Shown: positions 17,346 through 26,473, numbered from the stretch's first letter. The stretch is DNA of 64,000 bases from Ignavibacterium sp. (GCA_020724775.1 DYGG01000006.1:20153-84152); one strand, 5' to 3'. The notes: generated by a model from the letters alone, not told the origin. Numbers and translations: made by a program.

Positions 17346-17376
17346 AAAAAAAGCCGGGACTTCTCTCCCGGCTTCT
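17346..17376. terminator. Bidirectional terminator
   Basis: Stem AAGCCGGGA / TCCCGGCTT (17351-17359 with 17366-17374), six-base loop, A-run before and T-rich after, between convergent genes. Confidence 0.8.
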
Positions 17377-17394
17377 TAATTCTCTCTGAAATTG

Positions 17395-17988
17395 CTATTT
17401 CATCTTCTTGTTCAATTCGAGGTGAATTTCAATCTTCACATCATCGCCCGCCACCAACCCGCCGGTCTCGGTCAGTTTGCTCCATTTTAAGCCATACTCC
17501 TGACGATTGATTGTAATTGGTGCGATATCGACACCCATCTTAGCGCTCCCGTCGCTTCCGGCAATAACGCCGAGGATTTCAAAAGGAAGTTCTATCTCCT
17601 TGGTCACTCCCCGCATGGTAAATTTCCCTTTAGCCAGATACCCTTTGTCGGTTTTGGTAATTCTTTCACTGACAAAGGAAATCTCCGGGGAATTGGCGGC
17701 ATCAAAGAAATCGGCGCTGCGCAGGTGGTCATCGCGGCGAGTATTGTCAGTGCTAATGCTGGCGGTCTTAATAGTTACATTCACCGATGACTTGGATAAG
17801 TCGGTCGAATCAAAAACAATCGTTCCAGCAAAGTCGGTAAAATTACCTTTCACGGTTGCAATGACCATGTGCTTGACGCTGAAACCGATATAGGAATGCG
17901 CCTGGTCGATTTCAAAGGTATCGGCCGCCAGCGCCGTCCCGGCCAGAAGCGTCACCAGAATCGTCGTGAGGGTTAATCTTTTTCTCAT
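17395..17988 (-). CDS. YceI family periplasmic lipocalin-like protein
   Basis: 197 residues with a signal peptide (LTTILVTLLAGTALA). The YceI pattern is complete: FEIDQAHSYIGFSVKHM at the N-terminus, FAGTIVFDSTDLSKSSVNV, RDDHLRSADFFDA, then FTMRGVTKEIELPFEI and IDRQEYGLKW-like INRQEYGLKWSK. Members bind polyisoprenoids in a lipocalin-like barrel; the physiological role is mostly unknown, often linked to envelope or alkaline/osmotic stress. GAGGAGAG precedes the ATG. It follows the CDGSH gene by 37 bases on the same strand and probably shares its transcript. Confidence 0.92.
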   Translation of the reverse strand: MRKRLTLTTILVTLLAGTALAADTFEIDQAHSYIGFSVKHMVIATVKGNFTDFAGTIVFDSTDLSKSSVNVTIKTASISTDNTRRDDHLRSADFFDAANSPEISFVSERITKTDKGYLAKGKFTMRGVTKEIELPFEILGVIAGSDGSAKMGVDIAPITINRQEYGLKWSKLTETGGLVAGDDVKIEIHLELNKKMK

Positions 17989-18025
17989 ATTTGCTCTCCT
18001 CTAAAGAGTTAGTATTTGTTTGATT

Positions 18026-18271
18026 TCAAAGGGAAAGAGTCTTATGTGTGCCGTCACAAAAAGGGGGATTGCCTGTATGCTTGCAGCGGCAAAAGGTTCT
18101 TCTCTGCTTGCTATCTATAGTAAATTCCAGCGGCGTAAAATCAGTTCCGTTCTTGTGGGAGCCGTCGCAGAACGGCTGATTCTGTGACCGGCCGCACCGG
18201 CACCAGTGGTATCTGCCGGGTTCAAGTTCCAGTGCGATTGCGCTCCGCGCCGCTATTATCGGTCGGGTCAT
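18026..18271 (-). CDS. Double CDGSH iron-sulfur domain protein
   Basis: 81 residues containing two CDGSH-type motifs: CRCGRSQNQPFCDGSH and CRCKHTGNPPFCDGTH. Each supplies the three Cys and one His that hold a labile 2Fe-2S cluster in mitoNEET-like proteins. Two motifs in one short bacterial protein is a known layout. The protein should be cytoplasmic, acting in redox sensing or cluster transfer. It precedes yceI in a likely two-gene unit. Confidence 0.93.
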   Translation of the reverse strand: MTRPIIAARSAIALELEPGRYHWCRCGRSQNQPFCDGSHKNGTDFTPLEFTIDSKQRRTFCRCKHTGNPPFCDGTHKTLSL

Positions 18272-18467
18272 GGCACTCCCTCTCTCAAGTCATTAATCGA
18301 GGTAATCCTGTTGCCAGGTTTATTGATTAAACCGTAAATCTTCCCCCCAGGTTCCGGAGAAAATTCTATCGGCGGAAGTGAAATCAACGACAGCCAACTG
18401 CTTAATGCTGAAAACGGGTTGTTAAATCGATTAATGACCGCCCGTTCCGATTGATTACAAAAGATTT

Positions 18468-21059
18468 CTATTCGGGAGAAATCAGGAATTTTACTCCATC
18501 AACATAATCGCCCCCTTCAATGGTCTTAATCTGAAAGGGGATTTCCGACGGTTCAGATTTGTATCCGAAGGCGCTCAGTTGCTCCGGGTCAATGAAGGCG
18601 CGGTACATTCCCGGGACCAACCCCTGGTAGTAGTATTCGCCGTTGTTGAAGGTAGTGATTTCATATCTCTTGCCGGTGCTTATATTCTCAATCAAAATTC
18701 TTATGCCTCCAACGCCGATACAGCCATCGGGGATGAGCCGGTCGACCGTGCCGGTCACCTCGCCGGATGTTACCACTGGAACATAAACTGTGGTCACCAC
18801 ATTCGGGTTTACATTGATGCGGAAATTTTCATGGGCGGGGCGAAGCTGCGGGTCATCAAGGCTGACCGGGTCAATCTGCACCAGGTACTCCTCATATGGC
18901 CTGAGATTGTCAAAATAATATAGTTGCTCCTCCGCCTGTTTTCGTCCCGCGGCGCCCCCCACTTTGGCTCTCAGGTCGGTCAGGATTTTTTCCCCGCTGT
19001 CAAATTTTGAGTTGTAGTTAGCGTCATGATACGGCACCACCACGGCTGTCCCGAATCCCAGACCATTGCGGCGGTCGAATCGGAAGGAACCGGCGCTCTG
19101 GTCAAATCTTACCGAGCCGCGCTGCATTTGGCTGAAAGACTCGCTTCCCGCCGCCGCGTAGTATTTCGAGGTGAAGTCGGCGGCGCCTGCGAAGAAATTG
19201 AAGGTGAACATGATACTGTTACTCCGCGATATCATATTCCGCTCCAGAGTCATAGCCAGTTGCCCCCGTTTAAATATTCTTTTGTTGAGGTACAACCCGA
19301 CTGCCGAAAGTCGCTCTTCGGTGTGGCTGTAATGAAATCGAACCTGTGGTTTAATCCATCGCAGAATTGAGGATGAAAGAAAAATCTGACTTATCAATTC
19401 CCGGTCGTCGCGCCCATTGCTGCGCGATTTTTTGAAATTGCCCAGATAATTGATATGAAATTTGTACACCGAGCCGCTCAGACCGTAATTCATATTCATA
19501 TTTTCATAGTTAGGAAAGCGGCTATATCCAAAATGGTACCGCAAGCCAATTCTGCGCGCGCCGATTTTTATCGGCAGAGTGAAGGAAGCGGTAGTGTTAT
19601 TGCGCTGGCGAATACGATTGCGCAGCGGATTCTCATAATATCTGGTGTAGCCGCCGGTAATGCCTATCATGGAGGGGTGGGTATAGCCGACCGAAAAACG
19701 GGCGGCGTTGTCCGGTGAGAAGATTCCATTGAGATAAAGATTTCCCAGCGGCTGGAACGTCATCTCCCCAACGTAGGCTTTATCGGGCTGGGCGCCGTTA
19801 TCGAATGGCGATTCGCCGCCTATCCCCGCCGTCAGGCTGTTGAGAATTCCGTAATAAGCCATCCCCTGGAAATATTTCTGTCCTTCGGTCCGGTCTTCGG
19901 TTGCCCCCGCCGCCAGAGTATATTCTATCTCGCCTCGCGGAACCAGGTTGAAGGGGACATTTATATATTTTTCTTCGGTTCGAATCTCGCCGCCCGGACC
20001 ATACATCTTTAACATTACGCGCGATGAACCGTAAAGTATGTCGGTCATGAAACGATATTCGCCGTTCTGGTCAGTATAACAGAAATCGGTCAGGACATTA
20101 TTGACATAGAGTTCCACTTCCCATCCCTCTCCCAAATATCCATCCAGGTTCAACGATTGGAAAAACTTGCGGGGAGTCTGCGGTCGATTGCTGATGCTGA
20201 CACCCTCCAGGCTTCGCGCCAGATAGCCAACGGTGTTGATATTCCCGACTTCCCCCTGTGTCAGATATTTAGTATTCCTGAAAAAGTAGTGCCAGCGGTA
20301 ACGCAATTGATTGGGGTCAAGACCGGTGCGGTTATCACCGGCCATATTGACCGCGACATCGCCTCCCAGAAACATTCCTCCCAAATTGAGGTTGCCGTAA
20401 TGGCCGCCACCTCCCAGCGGCGTTGATACCAGAGTCCAGTCGGCTACTCCGCCTCGCAGGTTTTCACGGCGCGGTGGCAGTTCCACAATATCTTTTCTGG
20501 TCTGGGTTGATTTTCTAAGTTCTTCCTGTGCGCGGCGGCGTAGCAGTTTTTGATAGGCGGGAAATTCCCGGTCAAGCGGCATGAAGACGCTCAGCGCCGA
20601 AAAGTTGAAAGTGAGTCTCAGTCCGAATATCTCTCTTATCTTCTCAATTTCCAGAAAAAACTCCGTTGGGGATACCAAGAAATCGGACGCCTCAAGGGGG
20701 AATTCCGCTCCTGAAAATTTCGCCTTTAATTCCGTCAGGTCTAGTTCATATTTTCTGCCGCCTCCAAAGTACTCGCCGGTAATTTTTCCCTCTTCAAGGT
20801 CTGCTTTAATATTGATATTCAAAGTGGAGAAGATTTCTACCAGCGGCAAGTAGATACGGTTGCTTCCGTAGTGGGCAATAATATCTTTCTGAACAAACTT
20901 GGGAATTTCAAAGCGGACCACGATTTCTTCGGTGATCGCTGGCTCCGTCGCCGCCGTCTGGAAACAAAGCAGCAATAACACTGCAAGCAGCGCCGGTATC
21001 ATCGAACGCCTCTTCAATTGATGATTCATCTTTGATATGTCGGACTTAGATCCTGACAT
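18468..21059 (-). CDS. Atypical fimbrial usher (outer-membrane assembly platform)
   Basis: 863 residues. A signal peptide (IPALLAVLLLLCFQTAATEP) follows an ATG at 21059; an in-frame ATG at 21029 is an alternative start. Residues about 45-150 form a periplasmic N-terminal region, then a long beta-barrel-like part from about 205 to 680 with strands such as LVSTPLGGGGHYGNLNLGG. A plug-like segment near 325-375 reads EVELYVNNVLTDF, YRFMTDILYGSS, MLKMYGPGGE, as in FimD/TcfC ushers. The C-terminus (about 770-860) is a carboxypeptidase-regulatory/SpaA-like Ig domain (GVGGIRILIENISTGKRYEI...YYQGLVPGMYRAFID). It lies 9 bases after the chaperone gene. Confidence 0.75.
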   Translation of the reverse strand: MSGSKSDISKMNHQLKRRSMIPALLAVLLLLCFQTAATEPAITEEIVVRFEIPKFVQKDIIAHYGSNRIYLPLVEIFSTLNINIKADLEEGKITGEYFGGGRKYELDLTELKAKFSGAEFPLEASDFLVSPTEFFLEIEKIREIFGLRLTFNFSALSVFMPLDREFPAYQKLLRRRAQEELRKSTQTRKDIVELPPRRENLRGGVADWTLVSTPLGGGGHYGNLNLGGMFLGGDVAVNMAGDNRTGLDPNQLRYRWHYFFRNTKYLTQGEVGNINTVGYLARSLEGVSISNRPQTPRKFFQSLNLDGYLGEGWEVELYVNNVLTDFCYTDQNGEYRFMTDILYGSSRVMLKMYGPGGEIRTEEKYINVPFNLVPRGEIEYTLAAGATEDRTEGQKYFQGMAYYGILNSLTAGIGGESPFDNGAQPDKAYVGEMTFQPLGNLYLNGIFSPDNAARFSVGYTHPSMIGITGGYTRYYENPLRNRIRQRNNTTASFTLPIKIGARRIGLRYHFGYSRFPNYENMNMNYGLSGSVYKFHINYLGNFKKSRSNGRDDRELISQIFLSSSILRWIKPQVRFHYSHTEERLSAVGLYLNKRIFKRGQLAMTLERNMISRSNSIMFTFNFFAGAADFTSKYYAAAGSESFSQMQRGSVRFDQSAGSFRFDRRNGLGFGTAVVVPYHDANYNSKFDSGEKILTDLRAKVGGAAGRKQAEEQLYYFDNLRPYEEYLVQIDPVSLDDPQLRPAHENFRINVNPNVVTTVYVPVVTSGEVTGTVDRLIPDGCIGVGGIRILIENISTGKRYEITTFNNGEYYYQGLVPGMYRAFIDPEQLSAFGYKSEPSEIPFQIKTIEGGDYVDGVKFLISPE

Positions 21060-21068
21060 AGGTTTCGC

Positions 21069-21941
21069 CTATTGATTGACCACCAGCGAACGTTCCAGAG
21101 AATTGCCTGGAATCATGTCCTGGTCGGAGATATCAGTCCGTCCCGAAGTGCTTACCGCCATCTCCACCCGCATCGGCGTGCCGGACTGGTCTTCCTTTAA
21201 AGGAAAAGTCACTTTTCTGGTGAGAGAATAATAAACTGCCAGGTCGAGCCTATCCTCCGCTACCAGATTGCCGGCATCATCAACCAGACGGCAGCGCAAT
21301 ACCCCGACGTATGATACATTCCCTTTATTCTCAAAACTGGCGGTGACAATAACGGCCGAATCGGTGCCACGAGCCTCGGCATTGACCAGTTCCAGTTTCG
21401 AGACCAGGTTGCCGGTACGGTACTTAAGCATAATTGCCGTCTGCGTAATCATATTGAGTTTGGTGGTTATCTTGTCCTGATTGGAAGGTACCGGCAAATT
21501 CATTTCTCCTTCCTGCGCTTTGACCACAATGCGTGCCCAATATTCGCCGTCCGGAAGATTGGCCGGCGGATTGGCGCGAAAGCGCACCACCTGCGAGGCA
21601 TTGGCTCCCAGAATCATCTTCGACGGGAAAGGCTTAACCCAGTCTTTAGCCGAATGCGCATCGGTCACGCCGCTATCCTGCAGGATGACCTGAATATTGC
21701 CGGCGCTGTCGGAGGTGGGAAGTCCCCAACTGATATATATTGAGACCTCTTTCGGCTTATCGGTGGGGTTCTGGATAGTCATCCTTCCCGTCTTATCTTT
21801 ATCAGACAAAAAGACGACGGTCGGAGCGACTAGGACGCTCGCCATACTTTCCGCGCCGATGAGCAGGGAAATAATGATGCTGAACAGAAGTGCGGGGTGA
21901 TTTAACGAGAAACGAGAAAGTAACTTCGAAGCACTATCCAT
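21069..21941 (-). CDS. Fimbrial periplasmic chaperone (PapD-like)
   Basis: 290 residues with a signal peptide (LLFSIIISLLIGAESMAS). The first domain has the chaperone layout: VLVAPTVVFLSDKDKTGRMT, IQNPTDKPKEVSIYI, then VVRFRANPPANLPDGEYWARI before the interdomain region. The second beta domain spans about 180-270. PapD-like proteins hold pilin subunits by donor-strand complementation and hand them to the usher. It is longer than classic chaperones (about 230-250). It sits directly between four pilin genes and the usher. Confidence 0.75.
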   Translation of the reverse strand: MDSASKLLSRFSLNHPALLFSIIISLLIGAESMASVLVAPTVVFLSDKDKTGRMTIQNPTDKPKEVSIYISWGLPTSDSAGNIQVILQDSGVTDAHSAKDWVKPFPSKMILGANASQVVRFRANPPANLPDGEYWARIVVKAQEGEMNLPVPSNQDKITTKLNMITQTAIMLKYRTGNLVSKLELVNAEARGTDSAVIVTASFENKGNVSYVGVLRCRLVDDAGNLVAEDRLDLAVYYSLTRKVTFPLKEDQSGTPMRVEMAVSTSGRTDISDQDMIPGNSLERSLVVNQ

Positions 21942-22040
21942 AGTAACCTCATCCTATTATTAATTGGTTCCGGAGATAAGCCACGGCGGCTTATCCCCGG
22001 ATTATATTTAGCCAAAATCAGGGCATTTTTATATCAATTG

Positions 22041-22577
22041 TCAACTTCCGGTATATGCCACTGTCAGAATTATATCGGCGCTGTAAGCTGAGGCTCTCTG
22101 GTCGGCGGTCGGATAGACCGTGCCACCCAGATAGATTCTCAAACTGGCGTTGCCGATACCAAAATCCGGCAGATTGTGCGGGTCCTGGTTGACCTGGGCG
22201 CCGCCGCCGGGAGCGCTGGGGGTGCCGGCCGCCGAACTGTCAAGAGCGGCGTCGGTCGTCCCAAACGAAATTACCATCCGGTCCTGACCGGTCGAATTCC
22301 AGAGATAATCGGGCAGTTGCAGATGCATCGACACTTCCTGACCCTCGGCTCCGGTCACCGTGAAAACACCGGCGCTGTCATCGTCAGTGCGCGGCTGCGC
22401 TTTCGGGACACCCTGAAGCACGTTGCCAAAATCCAAGTCCTGCGTCGCCGTAACGGTCAACACGGCAAGTACGTTTGCCGTCGCCTGACCGGAGGTGACA
22501 TCCTGCGCCGTCGCCAGCCCCGCCGATAAGACCACTATAAGGGCCGCTGCGCCTGTGATTAGTAAACTCTTTCTCAT
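22041..22577 (-). CDS. DUF4402-like fimbrial subunit D
   Basis: 178 residues from the ATG at 22577, preferred over an upstream in-frame start because GTGAGGT lies just before it and the longer form would overlap the preceding gene. Signal peptide LLITGAAALIVVLSAGLATA. The mature part follows the DUF4402 pattern: TVTATQDLDFGNVLQGVPK, EVSMHLQLPDYL, and the closing LRIYLGGTV...SADIILTVAYTG. The last strand matches the alternating pattern used in donor-strand exchange. It is about 85% identical by eye to the preceding gene, so one is a recent tandem copy. Confidence 0.75.
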   Translation of the reverse strand: MRKSLLITGAAALIVVLSAGLATAQDVTSGQATANVLAVLTVTATQDLDFGNVLQGVPKAQPRTDDDSAGVFTVTGAEGQEVSMHLQLPDYLWNSTGQDRMVISFGTTDAALDSSAAGTPSAPGGGAQVNQDPHNLPDFGIGNASLRIYLGGTVYPTADQRASAYSADIILTVAYTGS

Positions 22578-22632
22578 CTTAGACCTCACTGTATGCGTTA
22601 AGTGTAATCGTACTCCCAAATTGATCAGACGG

Positions 22633-23190
22633 TCAACTTCCGGTATAAGCAACCGTCAAAACTATATCAGCGCTGTAGGCTGATGCCCTCTGGTCTGCGG
22701 TAGGGAAGACCGTGCCGCCCAGATAAATCCGCAACCCGGCATTGCCAATCCCGAAATCAGGAAGGTTATGCGGGTCAAGGTTTATTTGAGCGCCGCCTCC
22801 GGGTGTGCCGGGCGTTCCCGCCGCGGAACTGTCAATAGCGGCATCAGCGGTACTGAAGGCAATCACCATCCGATCCTGTCCCGTGCTGTTCCACAGGTAA
22901 TCAGGCAACTGGAGATGCATGGAGACTTCGCGACCTTCCGCGCCGGTAATGGTGAAGATTCCCGAACTGTCATCATCATTGCGCGGCTGACTTTTCGGTA
23001 CCCCCTGCAGGACATTCCCGAAATCAAGGTCCTGTGTTGCTGTAACCGTCAGAATTGTCAGCACATTGGCGGTGGCCTGGCCGACCGCCACATCCTGACC
23101 GGTGGCAAGCAACGGCAGCAGAAGTACCATCAAAAATGCCGGGATGAAAGTGACCGTGCGGTAAAATTTCATCCTTGAAAAGAACTGCAT
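22633..23190 (-). CDS. DUF4402-like fimbrial subunit C
   Basis: 185 residues from the ATG at 23190, with GGGAG six bases upstream. Signal peptide FIPAFLMVLLLPLLATGQ. The mature sequence is nearly the same as subunit D (FGNVLQGVPKSQPRNDDDSS, HLQLPDYLWNSTGQDRMVI, YLGGTVFPTADQRASAYSAD). Differences are mostly conservative (Val/Ile, Thr/Ala). Two almost identical subunits in tandem could provide a major pilin in double dose or antigenic variants. Confidence 0.75.
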   Translation of the reverse strand: MQFFSRMKFYRTVTFIPAFLMVLLLPLLATGQDVAVGQATANVLTILTVTATQDLDFGNVLQGVPKSQPRNDDDSSGIFTITGAEGREVSMHLQLPDYLWNSTGQDRMVIAFSTADAAIDSSAAGTPGTPGGGAQINLDPHNLPDFGIGNAGLRIYLGGTVFPTADQRASAYSADIVLTVAYTGS

Positions 23191-23425
23191 AGACAACTCC
23201 CTTCTATTGCTATCTTAGAAGAATCTGTCCAAATTGTTTACATATCTATTCAAACTTATAATCGTCATTCCGTTTGATTACTTGACTATAACTGCGAAAA
23301 AATTGGACAGAAAAATCGAGGATACTTTTACTGACTCAGATAAACATCAGGCGTGCTTAAGAAGCAAAGGGCTGTTTCACGAAGATGGGCAAGTTGTCTA
23401 ACTAATTGATATACAAAATATTATA

Positions 23426-23914
23426 TCAATTCCCGGTATAGGCTACGGTCAGGACAATCAGAGCCGTGTAACTGCCTTGCCGTTGGTTAAGGCGGGGGAC
23501 CACCGTTCCTCCCAGCCAGACGGTCAGTCCATTTGAGCCGAGGCGATAGGTAATAGTGTGCCAGGGATCGAGATTATCAGCGCCCGGGTCAGTCTGGTCC
23601 GGCGCGGCGCTCGAGTCAAGGGCGCAATCGGTATCTCTAAAAACCAACTGCATATTGTAGCCGCCAAAGTTCATATATGTCGGAAGCGTGAAATCGAGGC
23701 TGACTTCCGAGCCGGCCGTTCCGCTTATCAGAAACTCGGCAGCAGAGCCGGGAGTGGTTTTGGCTATAGATTTAGGAATGCCGGGAAAGACATCTCCAAA
23801 GGAAAGGTCATTATTGACGGTTATACTCTGTCCCCAGGAGGCAGAGACACCTAATCCCCAAACCAGAGATATGAATAGTATCGTCCTTTGCCAAATGCTG
23901 AAACGCCGGCGCAT
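23426..23914 (-). CDS. DUF4402-like fimbrial subunit B
   Basis: 162 residues with signal peptide TILFISLVWGLGVSASWGQ. Shares with C and D the motifs DLSFGDVFPGIPK, GSEVSLDFTLP, DTDCALDSSAA, LTVWLGGTV and LIVLTVAYTGN, but is clearly diverged from them. A 230-base gap separates it from subunit C and may hold a promoter. A minor subunit or adaptor is plausible. Confidence 0.65.
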   Translation of the reverse strand: MRRRFSIWQRTILFISLVWGLGVSASWGQSITVNNDLSFGDVFPGIPKSIAKTTPGSAAEFLISGTAGSEVSLDFTLPTYMNFGGYNMQLVFRDTDCALDSSAAPDQTDPGADNLDPWHTITYRLGSNGLTVWLGGTVVPRLNQRQGSYTALIVLTVAYTGN

Positions 23915-24026
23915 GCAAAAAACCTATCGCACCGGATACCAAAAGTCAATTTATAAATTCCTCGTAACGGACCGCTAAATTTTTGTCAGAATGACTTCCA
24001 GAGTCTTGGGTGTCTCCTGATGCCAC

Positions 24027-24557
24027 TCAATTACCGGTATAAATCGCCGTAAGAGTCACTTCAGAAGAGTAATCACCGCCGGTCTGGGTAATGGTAGGAT
24101 GGACCGTGCCTCCAATCCAGATATCCAGACGCCCGGTCGGACTGAGACGAAGGGTGAATGGTCCATTGGGGTCGAGTACACCGGAGGGAGACCCTTGACC
24201 GCCGCCGCTGCCGTCTTCATATGACGCATCCGTGCTGCTGAAATCAATATTCATGAAACTGGTTGAATCGAGCAGAAGCGCCGGCGGGAGATCAAAATCG
24301 AAACTGACCTCAGCCGAGTTGTGCCCGATAACCTCATAGGCGCCGGCAAAGCCAATGGACGCTTTATCTACCGATTTATCTACTCCGGGAACAACCGTTT
24401 CGAATCGCAAATCATTCAGTCCGGTAATTCTTATGGCAGGCAGCACCGTTGCCGTGGCATGAATCACCCCCCGCTCTTGACCGCTCACCGGCATCGAAAA
24501 AAGAACTGCTGCCAGAGAGGCAAAACTGAGCGCTTTAACCAGAATTGCTCGGGACAT
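24027..24557 (-). CDS. DUF4402-like fimbrial subunit A (first gene of the operon)
   Basis: 176 residues from the ATG at 24557, chosen because AAGGAGGAGA is five bases upstream. Signal peptide LVKALSFASLAAVLFSMPVSGQ. Motifs of the group are kept: ITGLNDLRFETVVPGVDK, AEVSFDFDLPPALL, LDIWIGGTVHPT, YSSEVTLTAIYTGN. It is the most distant of the four and carries the strongest ribosome-binding site, so it could be either the main shaft protein or an initiating subunit. Confidence 0.65.
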   Translation of the reverse strand: MSRAILVKALSFASLAAVLFSMPVSGQERGVIHATATVLPAIRITGLNDLRFETVVPGVDKSVDKASIGFAGAYEVIGHNSAEVSFDFDLPPALLLDSTSFMNIDFSSTDASYEDGSGGGQGSPSGVLDPNGPFTLRLSPTGRLDIWIGGTVHPTITQTGGDYSSEVTLTAIYTGN

Positions 24558-24973
24558 TATCTCCTCCTTGATATTGACCTTTTCCTTTGCATTCAATATC
24601 AGGGCAATCCCGATGCCGTCCGCTATTTGCTGTTTTAAGATTATGTCATTTATAACGTTAGGGAGGCTGTCAGGTCGTCATAATTGCGTTTGTCAGAGTA
24701 AGATGAGGGGAAACCTCCCATACGAGCAGTGTCAACCTCGCCGGGGATAATAAGTTACAAGCCGCTACGAAAATAAACCGCCGCCGGCTGGCTTCGGAAA
24801 CGCCGATCGGACACAACTTCAAACGGTTTAAGAGTCTGAGGCTAAACGATTTCAACTTCGCTTTAGAGGCAGAATTCTCTGACCTGACACTAAAGTAGTG
24901 TGGGAAATATCCGATACTCCAGATAAAGTGGTCTGTTCAATTTTTGGACAGAGAATTCTCGAATCGGAATGAA
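24558..24973. other. Intergenic region between divergent surface-protein genes
   Basis: About 415 bases without a convincing gene. It should hold the promoter of the fimbrial operon (minus) and that of the beta-propeller gene (plus), but I see no clear match to the promoter form found elsewhere in the window. A TTGGACAG motif at 24944-24951 recurs twice in the pilin B-C gap. Confidence 0.5.
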
Positions 24974-26473
24974 ATGTCATTAATGCATCTTTCAGATTTG
25001 CTCAAGAAAAGTCCTCTCTCTCTCGCATTCTTATTAATCTCGCTCACACCCTGTTTAAAAAGCCAGACCCTTATCTGGGACATTCCGCACGGAGGCATAT
25101 ATAATGAAGGGGGGTATGCCGCCGTGCAGGCCGATGACGGCTCTTATATGGTAATAGGAAGCACCTACTCTTTTGGAGCGGGTGAGTTTGACTTGTACCT
25201 GCTCAAGATTGGCGCCGCCGGCGACACACTCTGGACCCGAACTTTCGGGGGAGCCTTGACCGAATACGGATATGATATCCATACCACCAATGATGGTGGA
25301 TTCATTCTGGTCGGCTCTACTAAATCGTTTGGCGTCGGCAAGAAAGATATCTACCTGATAAAGGTTGATTCTTCCGGAAATCTTCTGTGGCAACGGACCT
25401 ACGGCGGAGCCGAAGATGATGATGGCTGGTCGGTTCGCCAGACTTCAGACCGTGGATTCATCATCTGCGGCAACAGTAGTTCCTCGGGCTCCGGATATTC
25501 TGACCTCATCTTAATAAAGACTGATTCTGTCGGTCAGACTCTTTGGAGTAAAACTTTTGGCGGCGCCGGAGGAGAGTCAGGCGCCTCGGCGCGGGAACTA
25601 AACGGCGGTGGATTTGTGGCGGTTGGTTCCACCGGCTCTTTCGGCACCGGGTACAGCAGTGTCTATCTTGTCAGAACAAGCGCTAACGGTGATTCCCTCT
25701 GGGCAAAAGATTTTGGTGGAGCGGCCGCAGATTTCGGAAACGCGGTCGAAGTGGCGCTTGATGGAAGTTTCCTGATAGCAGGCGCCACCGCTTCCATCGG
25801 GGCCGGCTATTCCGATTTTTATCTTCTGAAAGTCGATGCCGCCGGAACCAAACTCTGGGAAAAAACATTCGGCGGAAGCAAGGATGACCGCGCTTACTCC
25901 ATCTTTGCCACCCGTGACGGCAGTTATATTCTAACCGGTACGACGGAATCATACGGGGCGGGGATGATTGACCTCTATGCCGTTCGTGTCAATCCTGACG
26001 GCGACCAAATCTGGGCTCGTGCCTACGGCGGTGCTAAGGCTGACTACGGAAGGATGGTCTTTCAGGACCGCTCCCGCGACTATATTCTGGTCGGCTATAC
26101 CTATTCTTTTGGCTCCGGCGGTTCCGACCTTTACCTGGCAAAAATTCAAGGCGAGACTACTCCGGTTGACGACCACAACTTTTCCTTGCTTCCCGAGCAG
26201 TTCATTCTTTTTCAGAATTATCCGAATCCGTTCAACCAGACTACAATAATAGAATTTGCGGTGCCGCGAAGCACCGCCGTCGAAATCGGTATCTATAATT
26301 TATTGGGTCAGTTGGTTCGAGGATGGACGCTCGGAGCGGCGCCGGCCGGACGGCAGAGCATAATCTGGGACGGTTGTGACAATGCCGGCAGAGAAGCGGC
26401 GTCCGGCATCTACTTCTTCCGACTGCGCAGTGAGCAGTACCACTCTGCCATAAAAATAGCGCTTATCAAATGA
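24974..26473 (+). CDS. Secreted beta-propeller-like repeat protein with C-terminal sorting domain
   Basis: 499 residues from ATG 24974 (a TTG at 24944 is an alternative). Signal peptide near LAFLLISLTPCLKSQ. Seven tandem units of about 50 residues follow, each with DLYLLKIGAAGDTLWTRTFG-like and GGFILVGSTKSFGVG-like halves, suggesting a seven-bladed propeller. The C-terminal 85 residues (LFQNYPNPFNQTTIIEFAVP ... GIYFFRLRSEQYHSAIKIAL) form the FlgD-like / type IX-type sorting domain common in FCB bacteria. Export to the surface is likely; the secretion route cannot be read here as no Por genes are in the window. Confidence 0.8.
   Translation: MSLMHLSDLLKKSPLSLAFLLISLTPCLKSQTLIWDIPHGGIYNEGGYAAVQADDGSYMVIGSTYSFGAGEFDLYLLKIGAAGDTLWTRTFGGALTEYGYDIHTTNDGGFILVGSTKSFGVGKKDIYLIKVDSSGNLLWQRTYGGAEDDDGWSVRQTSDRGFIICGNSSSSGSGYSDLILIKTDSVGQTLWSKTFGGAGGESGASARELNGGGFVAVGSTGSFGTGYSSVYLVRTSANGDSLWAKDFGGAAADFGNAVEVALDGSFLIAGATASIGAGYSDFYLLKVDAAGTKLWEKTFGGSKDDRAYSIFATRDGSYILTGTTESYGAGMIDLYAVRVNPDGDQIWARAYGGAKADYGRMVFQDRSRDYILVGYTYSFGSGGSDLYLAKIQGETTPVDDHNFSLLPEQFILFQNYPNPFNQTTIIEFAVPRSTAVEIGIYNLLGQLVRGWTLGAAPAGRQSIIWDGCDNAGREAASGIYFFRLRSEQYHSAIKIALIK

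Noticed and set aside
22041..23190. Repeated DNA at 22.0-23.2 kb as a CRISPR or transposon repeat
   Set aside because: The repetition is explained by two homologous pilin genes; no spacers, terminal inverted repeats or transposase are present.
24568..24855. Short frames in the gap upstream of the fimbrial operon
   Set aside because: Composition unlike neighbouring proteins, no ribosome-binding sites and no domains.
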